Under the pieces are notes generated by a model. It was not told where the DNA came from, made no database searches, and saw only the letters and a program-made list of their open reading frames with translations. Shown here piece after piece: positions 8,814 to 17,914 of a stretch of DNA of 50,797 bases. Both the position numbers and the translations under genes were made by a program. Each line of letters opens with the position of its first letter. Positions within the stretch are counted from its first letter, which is position 1. The stretch comes from Kaistella gelatinilytica (GTDB taxonomy: Bacteria > Bacteroidota > Bacteroidia > Flavobacteriales > Weeksellaceae), in contig NZ_JADPVI010000002.1 of the NCBI RefSeq assembly GCF_015679325.1, positions 1 to 50,797 on the forward strand. Direction: 5' to 3'.

Positions 8814-9902
8814 TTACAGTTTACGTTTTTGACTGTCGATACTTTTGATCAGTTTTTCATAAGCCTGGTTGAATTTTTCGATTCCTTCATCTTCAAGCTT
8901 TTGGGTAATTTTATCGATATCGATTCCTTTTTCTTTCAATTCTTCCATTGCTCTATTCGCTTCGTCTAAATTGGTGGTCAAAGTTTCTTCGGCATTTCCA
9001 TGATCACGGAAAGCATCGATGGTTTCGATAGGAAGCGTGTTGATGGTATCTTTTCCAATAATACTTTCTACGTAAACTACATCACTAAATGAAGGATCTT
9101 TTGTACCGGTACTTGCGTAAAGAACGCGTTGTTTTTGAGCTCCGTTTTCTTCGAGTTTTTTAAAACGGTCGCTTTGAACCATCTCCAAATAAATCTGATA
9201 TGCCTGTTTTGCGGAAGCGATGGCGATCTTTCCATAAAGTTGATCAGCACCCTTTTCTTTTAACATTGGATCAACCATAACGTCGATCCTGCTTAAAAAG
9301 AAACTCGCTACAGAAGCAACATCTTTAATGGAATTTCCTTCTGCAAGGCGATCTTCAAGACCACCCATAAAAGCTTCGGTAATTTCACGATAACGCGGAA
9401 GTCCGAAAAGCAACGTGACATTAATATTAATTCCTTCGCGCAAACATTCGCGGATCGCGATCAATCCTTCTTTGGTTCCCGGAATTTTGATCATCACATT
9501 CTTACGATCTACTCTTTTCCAAAGTTCTCTAGCCTGCGAAATCGTTCCGTCGGTATCTCTCGCCAAATAAGGGGAAACCTCTAAACTGACGAAACCATCT
9601 TTACCCTCGGTTTTATCATAAACCGGTTTGAATAGATCTGCAGCTTTTTGAATGTCTGCAATTGCCAGATCGAAAAATATCGCAGAATTATCGGTTTCTT
9701 TTTGTGCCAGTTTTACAATATCTTCGTCATAATCTGAACTTCCACTGATGGCTTTTTCAAAAATAGACGGATTAGAAGTCAATCCACGCAAGTTATCATT
9801 ATCAATGAGATCTTGCAATTTTCCGGATGTCATAATTTCGCGGTCTAGTAGATCGAGCCAAATACTTTGTCCTAAGTTTCTTATTTTATTTAATGGATTC
9901 AT
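8814..9902 (-). CDS. tal: Transaldolase (long, type 2 class)
   Basis: Transfers a dihydroxyacetone unit between sedoheptulose 7-phosphate and glyceraldehyde 3-phosphate in the non-oxidative pentose phosphate branch. At 362 residues it belongs to the longer class found in actinobacteria and many Bacteroidota, not the 220-residue short type. Signatures are 'LRGLTSNPSIFEKAISG' near the N-terminus and the Schiff-base lysine in 'VMIKIPGTKEGLIAIREC'. The reading frame stays open upstream to 10022, but the ATG at 9902 starts the conserved 'MNPLNKIRNLGQSIWLD' and the upstream part reads like intergenic sequence. Gap to rpiB is 146 bases, to the HAD gene 4. Confidence 0.94.
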   Translation of the reverse strand: MNPLNKIRNLGQSIWLDLLDREIMTSGKLQDLIDNDNLRGLTSNPSIFEKAISGSSDYDEDIVKLAQKETDNSAIFFDLAIADIQKAADLFKPVYDKTEGKDGFVSLEVSPYLARDTDGTISQARELWKRVDRKNVMIKIPGTKEGLIAIRECLREGININVTLLFGLPRYREITEAFMGGLEDRLAEGNSIKDVASVASFFLSRIDVMVDPMLKEKGADQLYGKIAIASAKQAYQIYLEMVQSDRFKKLEENGAQKQRVLYASTGTKDPSFSDVVYVESIIGKDTINTLPIETIDAFRDHGNAEETLTTNLDEANRAMEELKEKGIDIDKITQKLEDEGIEKFNQAYEKLIKSIDSQKRKL

Positions 9903-10048
9903 TTTGATTGTTTTAAAGATTAATATATGAATTTGCTCAACTTTATTAATGTATCTAAACGCGAAGTTCAGCAAAGAAAATTTTAAACATTGTGATTGAT
10001 TAAGTCCGCAAAGGCGTTCCACTCAGATAGGAAAAAAAAATCTAATTA

Positions 10049-10510
10049 TTAATTGTTCTCCAAGTTTTGAATTTTCTTCAGTCGCCGCAGATGTCTTTCT
10101 GCACCTATAAATTTGGCGTTTAAAAAAGCCAGAACTAATTCTTCCGCACTTGCATAGCCTGTTACCCGACCACCAAGACAGATCAAATTCATGTCATCAT
10201 CTTCCACACCTTGATGGGCGGAAAAGTAATCGGTAATTAAAGCCGCTCTTACGCCGGAAATTTTATTTGCCGCAACACATGCTCCAACCCCACTTCCACA
10301 AATTGCGATTCCCCGAAAAACTTCTCCGGCTGTAACTGCTTTCGCGAGTGGAATAACATAATCAGGAAAATCATCAGCATTGTCAAGTTCCTTTGCACCA
10401 AAGTCAACGGGTTGGAAATTATTCTCTTTTAAAAAGGAAATTATTCTTTCTTTAAGGTCAAAACCACCATGGTCTGCACAAATTCCGATTTTAAGGCTTT
10501 CGTTGGACAT
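10049..10510 (-). CDS. rpiB: Ribose-5-phosphate isomerase B
   Basis: Interconverts ribulose 5-phosphate and ribose 5-phosphate. The 153-residue protein has the RpiB/LacAB motifs 'IGICADHGGFDLKERI' at the start and 'GIAICGSGVGACVAANK' around residue 70, where the cysteine is the catalytic base of the RpiB type, then 'FSAHQGVEDDDMNLICLGG'. It lies 53 bases after tkt in the same direction and supplies the non-oxidative branch enzymes. LacA/LacB-type galactose 6-phosphate isomerases are related but the neighbours point to ribose 5-phosphate. Confidence 0.93.
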   Translation of the reverse strand: MSNESLKIGICADHGGFDLKERIISFLKENNFQPVDFGAKELDNADDFPDYVIPLAKAVTAGEVFRGIAICGSGVGACVAANKISGVRAALITDYFSAHQGVEDDDMNLICLGGRVTGYASAEELVLAFLNAKFIGAERHLRRLKKIQNLENN

Positions 10511-10563
10511 TTTTTTATTTGAATATTATTAGAAATCATGAAGAAAGGAGGTGGACAAAAGTT

Positions 10564-12573
10564 CTAGTCTTTCTTTAAAAGCAAATCCCGTGCTCTTTTC
10601 ACGACGTTTTCTACAGTGAAGCCGTACTCCTCAAATATTTCTTCCGCAGGAGCTGATTCTCCAAATTTTTCTATTCCAACAACGTCTCCATCATCTGTTG
10701 TATATTTCATCCAACCAACAGGTGATCCTGCTTCTACCGCCAAACGTTTGCGAATTTTTTTCGGAAAAACTTTTTCACGGTATTCTGCGCTTTGTTTGTC
10801 GAACAGATTCCAGCACGGCATGCTTACGACTCTTGCATTAATATTTTCTTTTTTCAATTCTTCCTGCGCCTGCATAATTAAGTGAACTTCAGAACCTGTA
10901 GCGATGAGAATCACATCGGGTTCGCCTTCAGAATCTGAAAGAATGTAGGCGCCTTTTTCTACATTTTTTGCACTTGCATATTTTTTCTGATCGATAATCG
11001 GAATTCCCTGTCTAGTCAAGACGATGCAAACCGGACCGTCTTTATGTTCGATGGCAACGCGCCAAGCTTGAGCAGTTTCATTTGCATCGGCGGGACGAAT
11101 GACGGTCATATTTGGAACTGTGCGTAATCCTATCAATTGTTCGACCGGTTGGTGTGTTGTTCCATCTTCGCCCAAACCGATACTGTCATGCGTATAAACC
11201 ATGATCGGACGGATCTTCATGATGGACGCCAATCTTAACGGTGGTCGCATATAATCAGAAAAGATCAAAAATGTCGCGCCGTAGGGAATTAAATAATTAC
11301 TGAGAACCATTCCATTCAAAACGGCACCCATTGCATGTTCGCGAATTCCAAAGTGGAAATTTCTTCCGTCTCTGTTTTTTGCTGAAAAAGATTTATAATC
11401 GTCGAGATTGGTATCAGTAGAAGGCGCAAGATCCGCAGAACCACCGATGAGTTGTGGGAAATATTCTGCAATTGCGTTTAAAGTTTTTCCGGAAGCTTTT
11501 CTTGTGGCTAAATCTTCTCCGGCTTCAAATACGGGGAGTTTTTTCTCCCAACCTTCCGGTACTTTTCCGGAGGTAATATCTTCATACTCTTTGGCTAAAT
11601 CTGGATGGCGCTCTTTGTAATTTTTATAAAGTTCGTTCCATTCAGTTTCGTTCTTCGCAGCATTCTCTCCTGCTTTCTCGTAAAAATCGGCAACCTCTTC
11701 GGGAATGACGAAACTCTTATCGGGATCAAAGCCGAAATTTTCTTTCACCAAACGGACTTCATCTTTACCTAGAGGAGAACCATGAGCTGCGGCAGTATCT
11801 TCTTTATTTAGACTTCCGTAACCGATAATGCTTCGAACTTTAATTAAAGAAGGACGAGTTGTTTCATTTTTTGCATTTTTAATGGCGGCATTCAATGCGT
11901 CTAAATCATTAATATCGGGAAGATTTTGCACATGCCATCCGTAAGCTTCAAATCTTTTGGAAACGTCTTCTTCAAAAGTTATATCCGTGTCGCCTTCAAT
12001 AGTAATGTGATTGCTGTCGTAGAAATAAATCATATTTCCCAAACCAAGATGTCCTGCAAATGAAGCGGCTTCTGCAGAAACTCCTTCCATCAAGTCGCCG
12101 TCGCTGCAAACTGCATAAATATGATAGTCGAAAATATTGAAATCGGGTTGGTTGTAGCGTTTCGCCATGTATTGCTGAGCAATCGCCATTCCAACTCCAT
12201 TCGCAAATCCCTGTCCTAATGGTCCTGTCGTCACTTCGATTCCGGGCGTTAATCCATATTCCGGATGACCGGCTGTTATACTGTGAAGCTGACGGAAATT
12301 TTCAATATCCTTTAAAGAAATTTCATAACCTGTTAAATGCAAATAACTGTATTGCAACATACAAGCGTGACCACAAGAAAGAATAAAACGATCGCGATTT
12401 GCCCACGCAGGATTTTTCGGATTGTATTTCATGACTTCCGACCACAAAACATGCCCAAGAGGAGCTAAAGCCATTGGTGTTCCCGGATGGCCGGAGTTGG
12501 CTTTTTGAACAGCATCGGCGGATAAAACTCTTACGGTGTCAATACTTTTTTGAATTAAATTTTTAGTTTCCAT
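10564..12573 (-). CDS. tkt: Transketolase
   Basis: Thiamine diphosphate enzyme that moves two-carbon units between sugar phosphates. The 669 residues are the standard full length: N-terminal TPP domain with 'GHPGTPMALAPLGHVLW' near residue 28, 'TGPLGQGFANGVGMA', and the cofactor motif 'VCSDGDLMEGVSAEAAS' near residue 154 ending in 'YDSNHITIEG'; the pyrimidine domain has 'HFGIREHAMGAVLNG' with the catalytic glutamate and 'THDSIGLGEDGTTHQP'. It is the first gene of the minus-strand pentose phosphate operon. The 741 bases upstream have no gene and must hold the operon promoter, which I could not pin down. Confidence 0.96.
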   Translation of the reverse strand: METKNLIQKSIDTVRVLSADAVQKANSGHPGTPMALAPLGHVLWSEVMKYNPKNPAWANRDRFILSCGHACMLQYSYLHLTGYEISLKDIENFRQLHSITAGHPEYGLTPGIEVTTGPLGQGFANGVGMAIAQQYMAKRYNQPDFNIFDYHIYAVCSDGDLMEGVSAEAASFAGHLGLGNMIYFYDSNHITIEGDTDITFEEDVSKRFEAYGWHVQNLPDINDLDALNAAIKNAKNETTRPSLIKVRSIIGYGSLNKEDTAAAHGSPLGKDEVRLVKENFGFDPDKSFVIPEEVADFYEKAGENAAKNETEWNELYKNYKERHPDLAKEYEDITSGKVPEGWEKKLPVFEAGEDLATRKASGKTLNAIAEYFPQLIGGSADLAPSTDTNLDDYKSFSAKNRDGRNFHFGIREHAMGAVLNGMVLSNYLIPYGATFLIFSDYMRPPLRLASIMKIRPIMVYTHDSIGLGEDGTTHQPVEQLIGLRTVPNMTVIRPADANETAQAWRVAIEHKDGPVCIVLTRQGIPIIDQKKYASAKNVEKGAYILSDSEGEPDVILIATGSEVHLIMQAQEELKKENINARVVSMPCWNLFDKQSAEYREKVFPKKIRKRLAVEAGSPVGWMKYTTDDGDVVGIEKFGESAPAEEIFEEYGFTVENVVKRARDLLLKKD

Positions 12574-12693
12574 ATTATTATACTTCTTCTTTAATTTTAA
12601 TGTGAATTTTTAACTCTTTTAGAATTTAAAATCCGGGAAATAGATGTTTAAAAAATAAAGCAATTTAGAGTCCATTTACTACCTGCTCTTGCT

Positions 12694-12879
12694 TTATAAA
12701 AAGACGCATTCGGTTTCGTTCATGGAAAAAACAAATGCTGATTTATCTTTTAATTCGAACTGACCATTCATAAAATAACATGCAATGACTCGGCTAGAAT
12801 CTGGTAGAGAATGCAACTTTTTTAGTGTTACCGGAACTCTGCTTTCATTAAATTTGAGTATGTAAGGTACAACGAAGAA
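12694..12879 (-). pseudogene. Possible gene remnant or unannotated small ORF
   Basis: On the minus strand a frame free of stop codons ends at the TAA at 12694-12696 and reads, near its end, 'SRVIACYFMNGQFELKDK' and 'FVFSMNETECVFL', a mix of residues that looks more like real protein than like translated AT-rich spacer. No ATG start fits its full length, and the part further upstream becomes Phe/Leu/Ile-rich as expected of non-coding DNA. It may be the 3' end of a decayed gene, or a small protein starting at TTG or at the internal Met of 'YFMNGQ'. I do not recognise the family. Confidence 0.25.
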
Positions 12880-13200
12880 AAAATAAAAAGTAAATTTTAA
12901 AGATAAAATTACGTTAAAGTTTAGTGAGGAGAAATAAATAAACGACGAAATCCAGCTTAATCAGGTCAAAAAATACCTTCAATTCAAAAAAATTTAAAGC
13001 TACATTTAAGCAAAGTACAATTTAGATGAAAATAATTGACAGTAAAATACGTCGTTTTACGTATTGCACAAAGTTTATAACCTGCCGATTTTTGCGCAGA
13101 TAAAATTTGGATTTCCTAAAACTTCTTCAATTTAGAATTATTTGAAATCTGACCTTTATAGGTTCTAAAAACACACCACATAAGCGTTGTCACGAGCTTT

Positions 13201-13243
13201 AAAAAATTTTATTTCACCAACACAAATGATGATAAAATTTTTT
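13201..13243. repeat. 12-base perfect inverted repeat (AAAAAATTTTAT arms)
   Basis: AAAAAATTTTAT at 13201-13212 and ATAAAATTTTTT at 13232-13243 enclose a 19-base loop. It lies about 70 bases beyond the stop of the FAD oxidoreductase gene (minus strand) and could be its terminator, or just AT-rich coincidence. Confidence 0.35.
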
Positions 13244-13314
13244 GATAACCGAATGCGTTTCTAATGATTTTAATTCCATTTTATTTTACGGTTTAACTAT
13301 CAAATAGGATGGAA

Positions 13315-14352
13315 TTATTTCTTTTTATTAAACCGTTTTATATCAACTTCCGCCATTAATTCTTTTCCATTTTCGATATGCTCGAATAGTTCCAGGGAAA
13401 AATAACATCCGTTTAAAATTCCGCGCGCTCCTAAGCCGTTGTAAATAAAATAATCCGGATGCTCGGGATGATTTCCTATAATTGGTCGGCGGTCTTTTAC
13501 AGTAGGACGAAAACCATAGTTGATTTCCTCAACCTCAAAGTCATGAGGATAAAACTCCTGTAAACCAACAATGAGTTCTTCTCGTTTGAATTCATCAATC
13601 TCATTCTCTCTTTCATTAGGATCATAACTTCCACCATAATAATAGGCCTCCTCATTTAATGGAAACAGAAAATGTTTTTTCTTCAAAGTATATTGATGAT
13701 CCAGTTTCACAGAAAGTTTCACTTTTAAATGATGGCCTTTGTTCGGAATGACCTGTATATCATTGAAAAAAGGATTTGCCCGCACTCCCATACCTTCACA
13801 GAAAACGAGATGTTTAAAAGTAAAATCTTTGTAAATATTGTCTGATAGTTGTGAGTATTCAAATTGCTCCTGAACAAGTTGATCATGTTCTCTCAAATAA
13901 TCGAAAAAATCTTTAAAAAAAGCGTCGACATTGATACGCGCAGATTTCTTGACAGAACCGGTTCCGAACGGATTTTTTATGTTTCCCAAATTTTCAAAAT
14001 CTGGATTAAGAAATGGTCTTAACTCATCAGTTTCGGTTTTGCTTAACCATAATTCTTTTTCATTTTTATCATGAAAAATACGGTGAATATTTTCGTTGAT
14101 CAGGTAATTTTTCCCTGTATAAACTTCAATTTCCGACATTGTTTTTGTTAGGAAATCAATCTGCTCTTCAGCGAGCCAAAAAGTAGTGAACTTTTTTAGA
14201 ACAACCGGATTTATAACTCCGGCTGAAACCTTGGAAGCTCCCAATTGGTCTCCGGAAAACAGAACAAAAGACTTATTGTGAGTAATCAATTGATGGGCAA
14301 AAAAAATCCCCGCATAACCTCCACCAACAATTATATAATCAACATTTTTCAT
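13315..14352 (-). CDS. FAD-dependent oxidoreductase of the DAO family
   Basis: A 345-residue flavoprotein. The dinucleotide-binding motif 'YIIVGGGYAGIFFAHQL' is at residues 6-22 and 'YNGLGARGILNGCYFSLEL' close to the C-terminus is the second FAD contact of D-amino acid oxidase-like enzymes (glycine oxidase ThiO, MnmC C-domain, sarcosine oxidase). 'GFRPTVKDRRPIIG' precedes it, also typical. There is no signal peptide, so it should be cytoplasmic. No thiamine or tRNA-modification genes are near to fix the substrate. It is separated from gldN upstream by a strong terminator, so it has its own transcription unit. Confidence 0.8.
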   Translation of the reverse strand: MKNVDYIIVGGGYAGIFFAHQLITHNKSFVLFSGDQLGASKVSAGVINPVVLKKFTTFWLAEEQIDFLTKTMSEIEVYTGKNYLINENIHRIFHDKNEKELWLSKTETDELRPFLNPDFENLGNIKNPFGTGSVKKSARINVDAFFKDFFDYLREHDQLVQEQFEYSQLSDNIYKDFTFKHLVFCEGMGVRANPFFNDIQVIPNKGHHLKVKLSVKLDHQYTLKKKHFLFPLNEEAYYYGGSYDPNERENEIDEFKREELIVGLQEFYPHDFEVEEINYGFRPTVKDRRPIIGNHPEHPDYFIYNGLGARGILNGCYFSLELFEHIENGKELMAEVDIKRFNKKK

Positions 14353-14375
14353 TTACAATAATCTAAAATTTAAGA

Positions 14376-14407
14376 CAAAAAAACCTGAGTAAAAATACTC
14401 AGGTTTT
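14376..14407 (-). terminator. Rho-independent terminator of the gldKLMN operon
   Basis: Arms AAAACCTGAGTA (14380-14391) and TACTCAGGTTTT (14396-14407) form a perfect 12-base stem with a 4-base loop, and on the minus strand it is followed by a run of T. It starts 20 bases after the gldN stop codon, ending the operon before the FAD oxidoreductase gene. Confidence 0.88.
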
Positions 14408-14427
14408 GTGATATTTTCAAATGAAAT

Positions 14428-15522
14428 TTAGTAATTCCACATGTCATTTTCCATTTGGAGAATCTGCGCTTTAATCGCTTCACTTTCTTCCAACTGACCA
14501 TCGGCATCTTTCGGAATATAATCCTTGATAACCCCGTTTCCTAAACCATTGTCTGATTTATAAATGATCGTAGAAAATCGTCTGGCGTTCAATAAATCAT
14601 CAAAACTGATGTCTGAAGAAAGATTTTTGTTATTGAAAGCAACCGAATTCGCTAAAACTTCTCTCGCATCTGGATAATAAACCCAGAATAAATCGATGAG
14701 TTCATCTTTTGAAGCTAAAGGTTTTCCGTCTGGCCCGAACTGACCCATTGTTGATGGATCTGGTCCCATTGCAGCAATTCCTAAGAGCCTGTATTTCATC
14801 TGGCTATCTCGCTTATCAATGTACCACATTCCTTTAATTTTCAAAACCTTTACTGTTTCAGTTTTAGTTTCATAAACGTTTATGAATTCTTTCTTTTGTT
14901 CCTCCGTCAAAACTCCGTTATTAGCATTCATAGCATCAGTTCCGGCATTACTCATCACTTCATTCTTGATCCTTGCCTGAATGGCTTCCGGACTTAATCT
15001 TACCGTGAACAGTTCATCATCATAGACTTCTTTGATCTTACCATTATTAATAGCATCAAATAAAACCTGATACAATGATCTGTTTTGAGAAACTATTCCG
15101 TCTTCGTTATGATAGAAAGGCTGATTGATCTTGTCGTTCATATCGATAATTTCCCAAACCACCATACTTTTTAAGATGTCCTTATCTTCGATAAAGCCAT
15201 ATTTAAGTGGTGTTTTTCTAGTAGAAACCATAGAATCACCTTGCTTGATCATACCAAGATCTCTGTATTTTCTGAAAGATTCAGGAGATTTCGCATTTAA
15301 AATGGACATCGAATTGATGGGCTCTTCTGGAACCTCAGGAACAGCAGGAGTTGCGTAAGCATTAACTAATGAATCAATGTTAGCCGTATTTTGCCCCGCA
15401 TCAGCTTTTGAACCAACAGTTTTTGTCGTTCTTGCTTTCTTTTTCTTAACTGTCTTTTTTTTCTTTTGAGCATTTAACCCTAGGAAACTCAAAGCTAATA
15501 GCAGAAATAGTATCTTTCTCAT
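14428..15522 (-). CDS. gldN: T9SS/gliding motility protein GldN
   Basis: Periplasmic component of the type IX secretion core, known to form rings with GldK (PorN-PorK in Porphyromonas) at the outer membrane. The 364-residue protein has a signal peptide ('MRKILFLLLALSFLGLNAQ'), a very lysine-rich segment right after it, then a conserved domain with 'DINDKI'-like helices, 'GMWYIDKRDSQMKYRLLGIA' (about residue 230) and 'FWVYYPDAREVLANSVAFN'. It closes the gldK-gldL-gldM-gldN order seen throughout Bacteroidota, 39 bases after gldM. Confidence 0.94.
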   Translation of the reverse strand: MRKILFLLLALSFLGLNAQKKKKTVKKKKARTTKTVGSKADAGQNTANIDSLVNAYATPAVPEVPEEPINSMSILNAKSPESFRKYRDLGMIKQGDSMVSTRKTPLKYGFIEDKDILKSMVVWEIIDMNDKINQPFYHNEDGIVSQNRSLYQVLFDAINNGKIKEVYDDELFTVRLSPEAIQARIKNEVMSNAGTDAMNANNGVLTEEQKKEFINVYETKTETVKVLKIKGMWYIDKRDSQMKYRLLGIAAMGPDPSTMGQFGPDGKPLASKDELIDLFWVYYPDAREVLANSVAFNNKNLSSDISFDDLLNARRFSTIIYKSDNGLGNGVIKDYIPKDADGQLEESEAIKAQILQMENDMWNY

Positions 15523-15561
15523 CTTTCTGGAAAATTATATATATATGATTTTTAAACGTAA

Positions 15562-17124
15562 TTATTGTACGTTTATTACAACAGGCGGAATTTGTTTTAA
15601 TGCTTGATTACCTAATCCAGTTGCTGTTGCATTAATATTAAATACGTAAGCGATATCGCCATTTCGCAATCCTTTTGTTAAATTACCAACTGAACTCAAT
15701 GAATTCCCGTTGATCAGCATTCCTGCTTTTCCTGGTACTTTAAACATAAAACTGTTCACTACGAAGCTTACCGGGAAATCGAATTCTGGCATAACAACCG
15801 AAACCTTCTGGTTTGGAATTGAACTTGCAGGCATCGAAACCACAAAGCTTCCCTGAATTTGACCAACTGGTGGCGGAACATTTTTAATTCTGAAATCAAA
15901 TGCTTGTGAAATAGTTCCTCCTTTTGGATCTTTTCCAGAAATGGTCAATTTTACGGTTGAACCTGCTCCCGGAGTTACAGTCCATTTTCCTCCACTTCCG
16001 CTAACAGAAGCACCTGCTGCTGATAATGAAATTCCAGACATGTCTGCTCCTAAGATAGATCCTGAAATCGGATTTGGTAAACCTCTGTATAAAACATTCA
16101 TTTTATCTGCAGTTACAATAGCTCCTTTTTGAGCTTTCAACTCTTGTGCTCCTGCAATTACTTTATAAGTATGATTGTAAGTTAAAGGAATTTCTTTTCC
16201 GTTGACATCTTTGAAAGAGATCGTACCCGCAAAAGTTTTATCACCCAAAGAACCTGTATCTAAATTACGGCTTCCCTGACCATTTTCAACTGTTAAACCA
16301 GGCATTGTTAAACCAGGAACATTGCTGGAATAATTTCCAATTGCAACTTTACCTTGGGCCGTTTCGCCTTGAATAACGATCGTTGGTGCGGAAACAATTG
16401 CCTGATAAGCATCAAATTTGATGTCTGCATCCACTTTTTCCTGAAGCATAATTGATAATGCATCACCTTGTATTCCTCTCGCAGATGATTGAATTACTTC
16501 CAAATTAGACAACGCAGCAATTAACGGCTGATTATAAAATTTGTACTGAACCCAGTTTTTACCGTTTCGCAATTGCTTGTATTCGGTAACCATTTGTTTG
16601 TTAGTTCTTGCTACCATTCCTTCCATCAATTTATTAGATCCGAAAGTCTGGTTGATATAAGTTTTAAAAGCTTCGATCTTCGTTTTTAACTCATCGGCTT
16701 TTTTAGAAGGTTTATTTTCGTCACCTCCAATAAAAAATACGTTCGAAGAAGGTTCTGTATTATTTAATGAAGCGAAACTTTCCTGAATATCCTGTTCGTT
16801 TTTGTTGTACTCAGCGCCTTTGCTCAATTCTGTTTTCAAAGTTTCGATACTTTGAACCAAATCATCGGCTTTTGCTTCTAAACCTTTGTAATTATTTAAA
16901 GGAGTGGTAAATGTTTCAGGAGTATTTGCGGCCTTAGCTGCTAAAGTGATCCCAAAGATTTTATTATTGTTTTCGGTAAGTGCTCTTGTTTCTTCCAAAG
17001 AACCGGTGGTATCTTTGTAAGATCTAATGATTTCCTGGTCGATCTGCATTGCAAGCATTGCAATGAAAACCAGATACATCAAGTTGATCATCTTCTGACG
17101 AGGCGTCTGTTTTCCTTGTGCCAT
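15562..17124 (-). CDS. gldM: T9SS/gliding motility protein GldM
   Basis: Inner-membrane and periplasmic shaft protein that with GldL forms the proton-driven motor of the type IX secretion system and gliding. The 520-residue sequence starts with 'QTPRQKMINLMYLVFIAML', one transmembrane helix near residues 12-32 that packs with GldL, then a long helical domain and several Ig-like beta domains, ending in 'IPPVVINVQ'. Length and order match the family (about 515 residues in Flavobacterium). Spacing to gldL is 53 bases and to gldN 39. Confidence 0.95.
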   Translation of the reverse strand: MAQGKQTPRQKMINLMYLVFIAMLAMQIDQEIIRSYKDTTGSLEETRALTENNNKIFGITLAAKAANTPETFTTPLNNYKGLEAKADDLVQSIETLKTELSKGAEYNKNEQDIQESFASLNNTEPSSNVFFIGGDENKPSKKADELKTKIEAFKTYINQTFGSNKLMEGMVARTNKQMVTEYKQLRNGKNWVQYKFYNQPLIAALSNLEVIQSSARGIQGDALSIMLQEKVDADIKFDAYQAIVSAPTIVIQGETAQGKVAIGNYSSNVPGLTMPGLTVENGQGSRNLDTGSLGDKTFAGTISFKDVNGKEIPLTYNHTYKVIAGAQELKAQKGAIVTADKMNVLYRGLPNPISGSILGADMSGISLSAAGASVSGSGGKWTVTPGAGSTVKLTISGKDPKGGTISQAFDFRIKNVPPPVGQIQGSFVVSMPASSIPNQKVSVVMPEFDFPVSFVVNSFMFKVPGKAGMLINGNSLSSVGNLTKGLRNGDIAYVFNINATATGLGNQALKQIPPVVINVQ

Positions 17125-17177
17125 TTTCTTTAGTAAATTTTGTTAATAATTAAATTTTAAATATAATGGTTAGAAAA

Positions 17178-17864
17178 CTATGATTTCATTGCGCTAAGCA
17201 TTCCGCCGTAAACTCTATTAAGACTGTTAAGGTTAGAAGTTAATCCGGATAATTCATCGTTGAATTTTTCTGAATGAGCAGCAGATTTCTGCATATCTTC
17301 TACATACTTTTTGCTGTATTCAGTTTGTGTTTTACCATGCTCTAATTGTAGTGCATATAATGCATTCATGCTTTCAAGATGACTTGCTGCAAGCATTAAC
17401 TGGTCATTGTATTTTTGAGTAGAACCTGTAACATCTACTGTCTGGTTGATCTGGTCTACTGAAGATGAAAATTTATCTATGCCTGTTCTCAATCTATCAA
17501 AAAGGCTTACATCAAGTTTAGCATCTGCCAACATCTTATCTAATTTATCTGACAAAGAATTTTCTAATTCTTTAACTTCAGCTGATTGAAAACCCAGCGT
17601 AGAATGTTTTGGATTTGGTGATGCGTGAGAATCTAACAATTCAGGGTATACATTTTCCCAAGCATAAGACTCTTCAGATTTTGGTGCATCAAATGCGAAA
17701 ATGGTGAAAATGATCGCCTCCGTAATCAAACCTATTGCTAAGGTTACGTTACCGGTAAGAGGACCTAAATGCCAATGCGTCATTTTGAAAAGCGCCCCTA
17801 AAATTACGATTGCGGCTCCAATTGAGTAAATAAAATTGTAAACTCCTTCTTTAGTTTTAAACAT
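17178..17864 (-). CDS. gldL: T9SS/gliding motility protein GldL
   Basis: Inner-membrane motor protein that partners GldM and carries the proton channel function in the type IX secretion motor. At 228 residues it has two N-terminal transmembrane helices (about 10-32 and 38-60), with 'AIVILGALFKMTHWHLGPLT' joining them and a glutamate in the second helix ('LITEAIIFTIFAFD'), the residue type implicated in proton flow in the family. The rest is a cytoplasmic helical region rich in Leu, Ser and Asn. It sits 50 bases after gldK. Confidence 0.95.
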   Translation of the reverse strand: MFKTKEGVYNFIYSIGAAIVILGALFKMTHWHLGPLTGNVTLAIGLITEAIIFTIFAFDAPKSEESYAWENVYPELLDSHASPNPKHSTLGFQSAEVKELENSLSDKLDKMLADAKLDVSLFDRLRTGIDKFSSSVDQINQTVDVTGSTQKYNDQLMLAASHLESMNALYALQLEHGKTQTEYSKKYVEDMQKSAAHSEKFNDELSGLTSNLNSLNRVYGGMLSAMKS

Positions 17865-17914
17865 GTGGTATTAATTTTTTTTAGTTAATAATTATTATTT
17901 GTTTTTAAATGCTT

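Larger units (their letters stand above)
12574..13314. other. Large intergenic region upstream of the pentose phosphate operon
   Basis: No intact gene with a recognisable start is present. The stretch holds a coding-like minus-strand segment ending at 12694, a near-palindrome at 13044-13063 and a 12-base inverted repeat at 13201-13243. AT-richness is high. The operon promoter for tkt should be within this region, but no TTG-N(17-23)-TAnnTTTG pair is convincing. Confidence 0.5.

Noticed and set aside
12704..13258. 12-base inverted copies ACGCATTCGGTT at 12704-12715 and 13247-13258, as ends of a small mobile element
   Set aside because: There is no target-site duplication, no transposase remnant between them that I recognise, and a 12-base match is too short to rule out chance.
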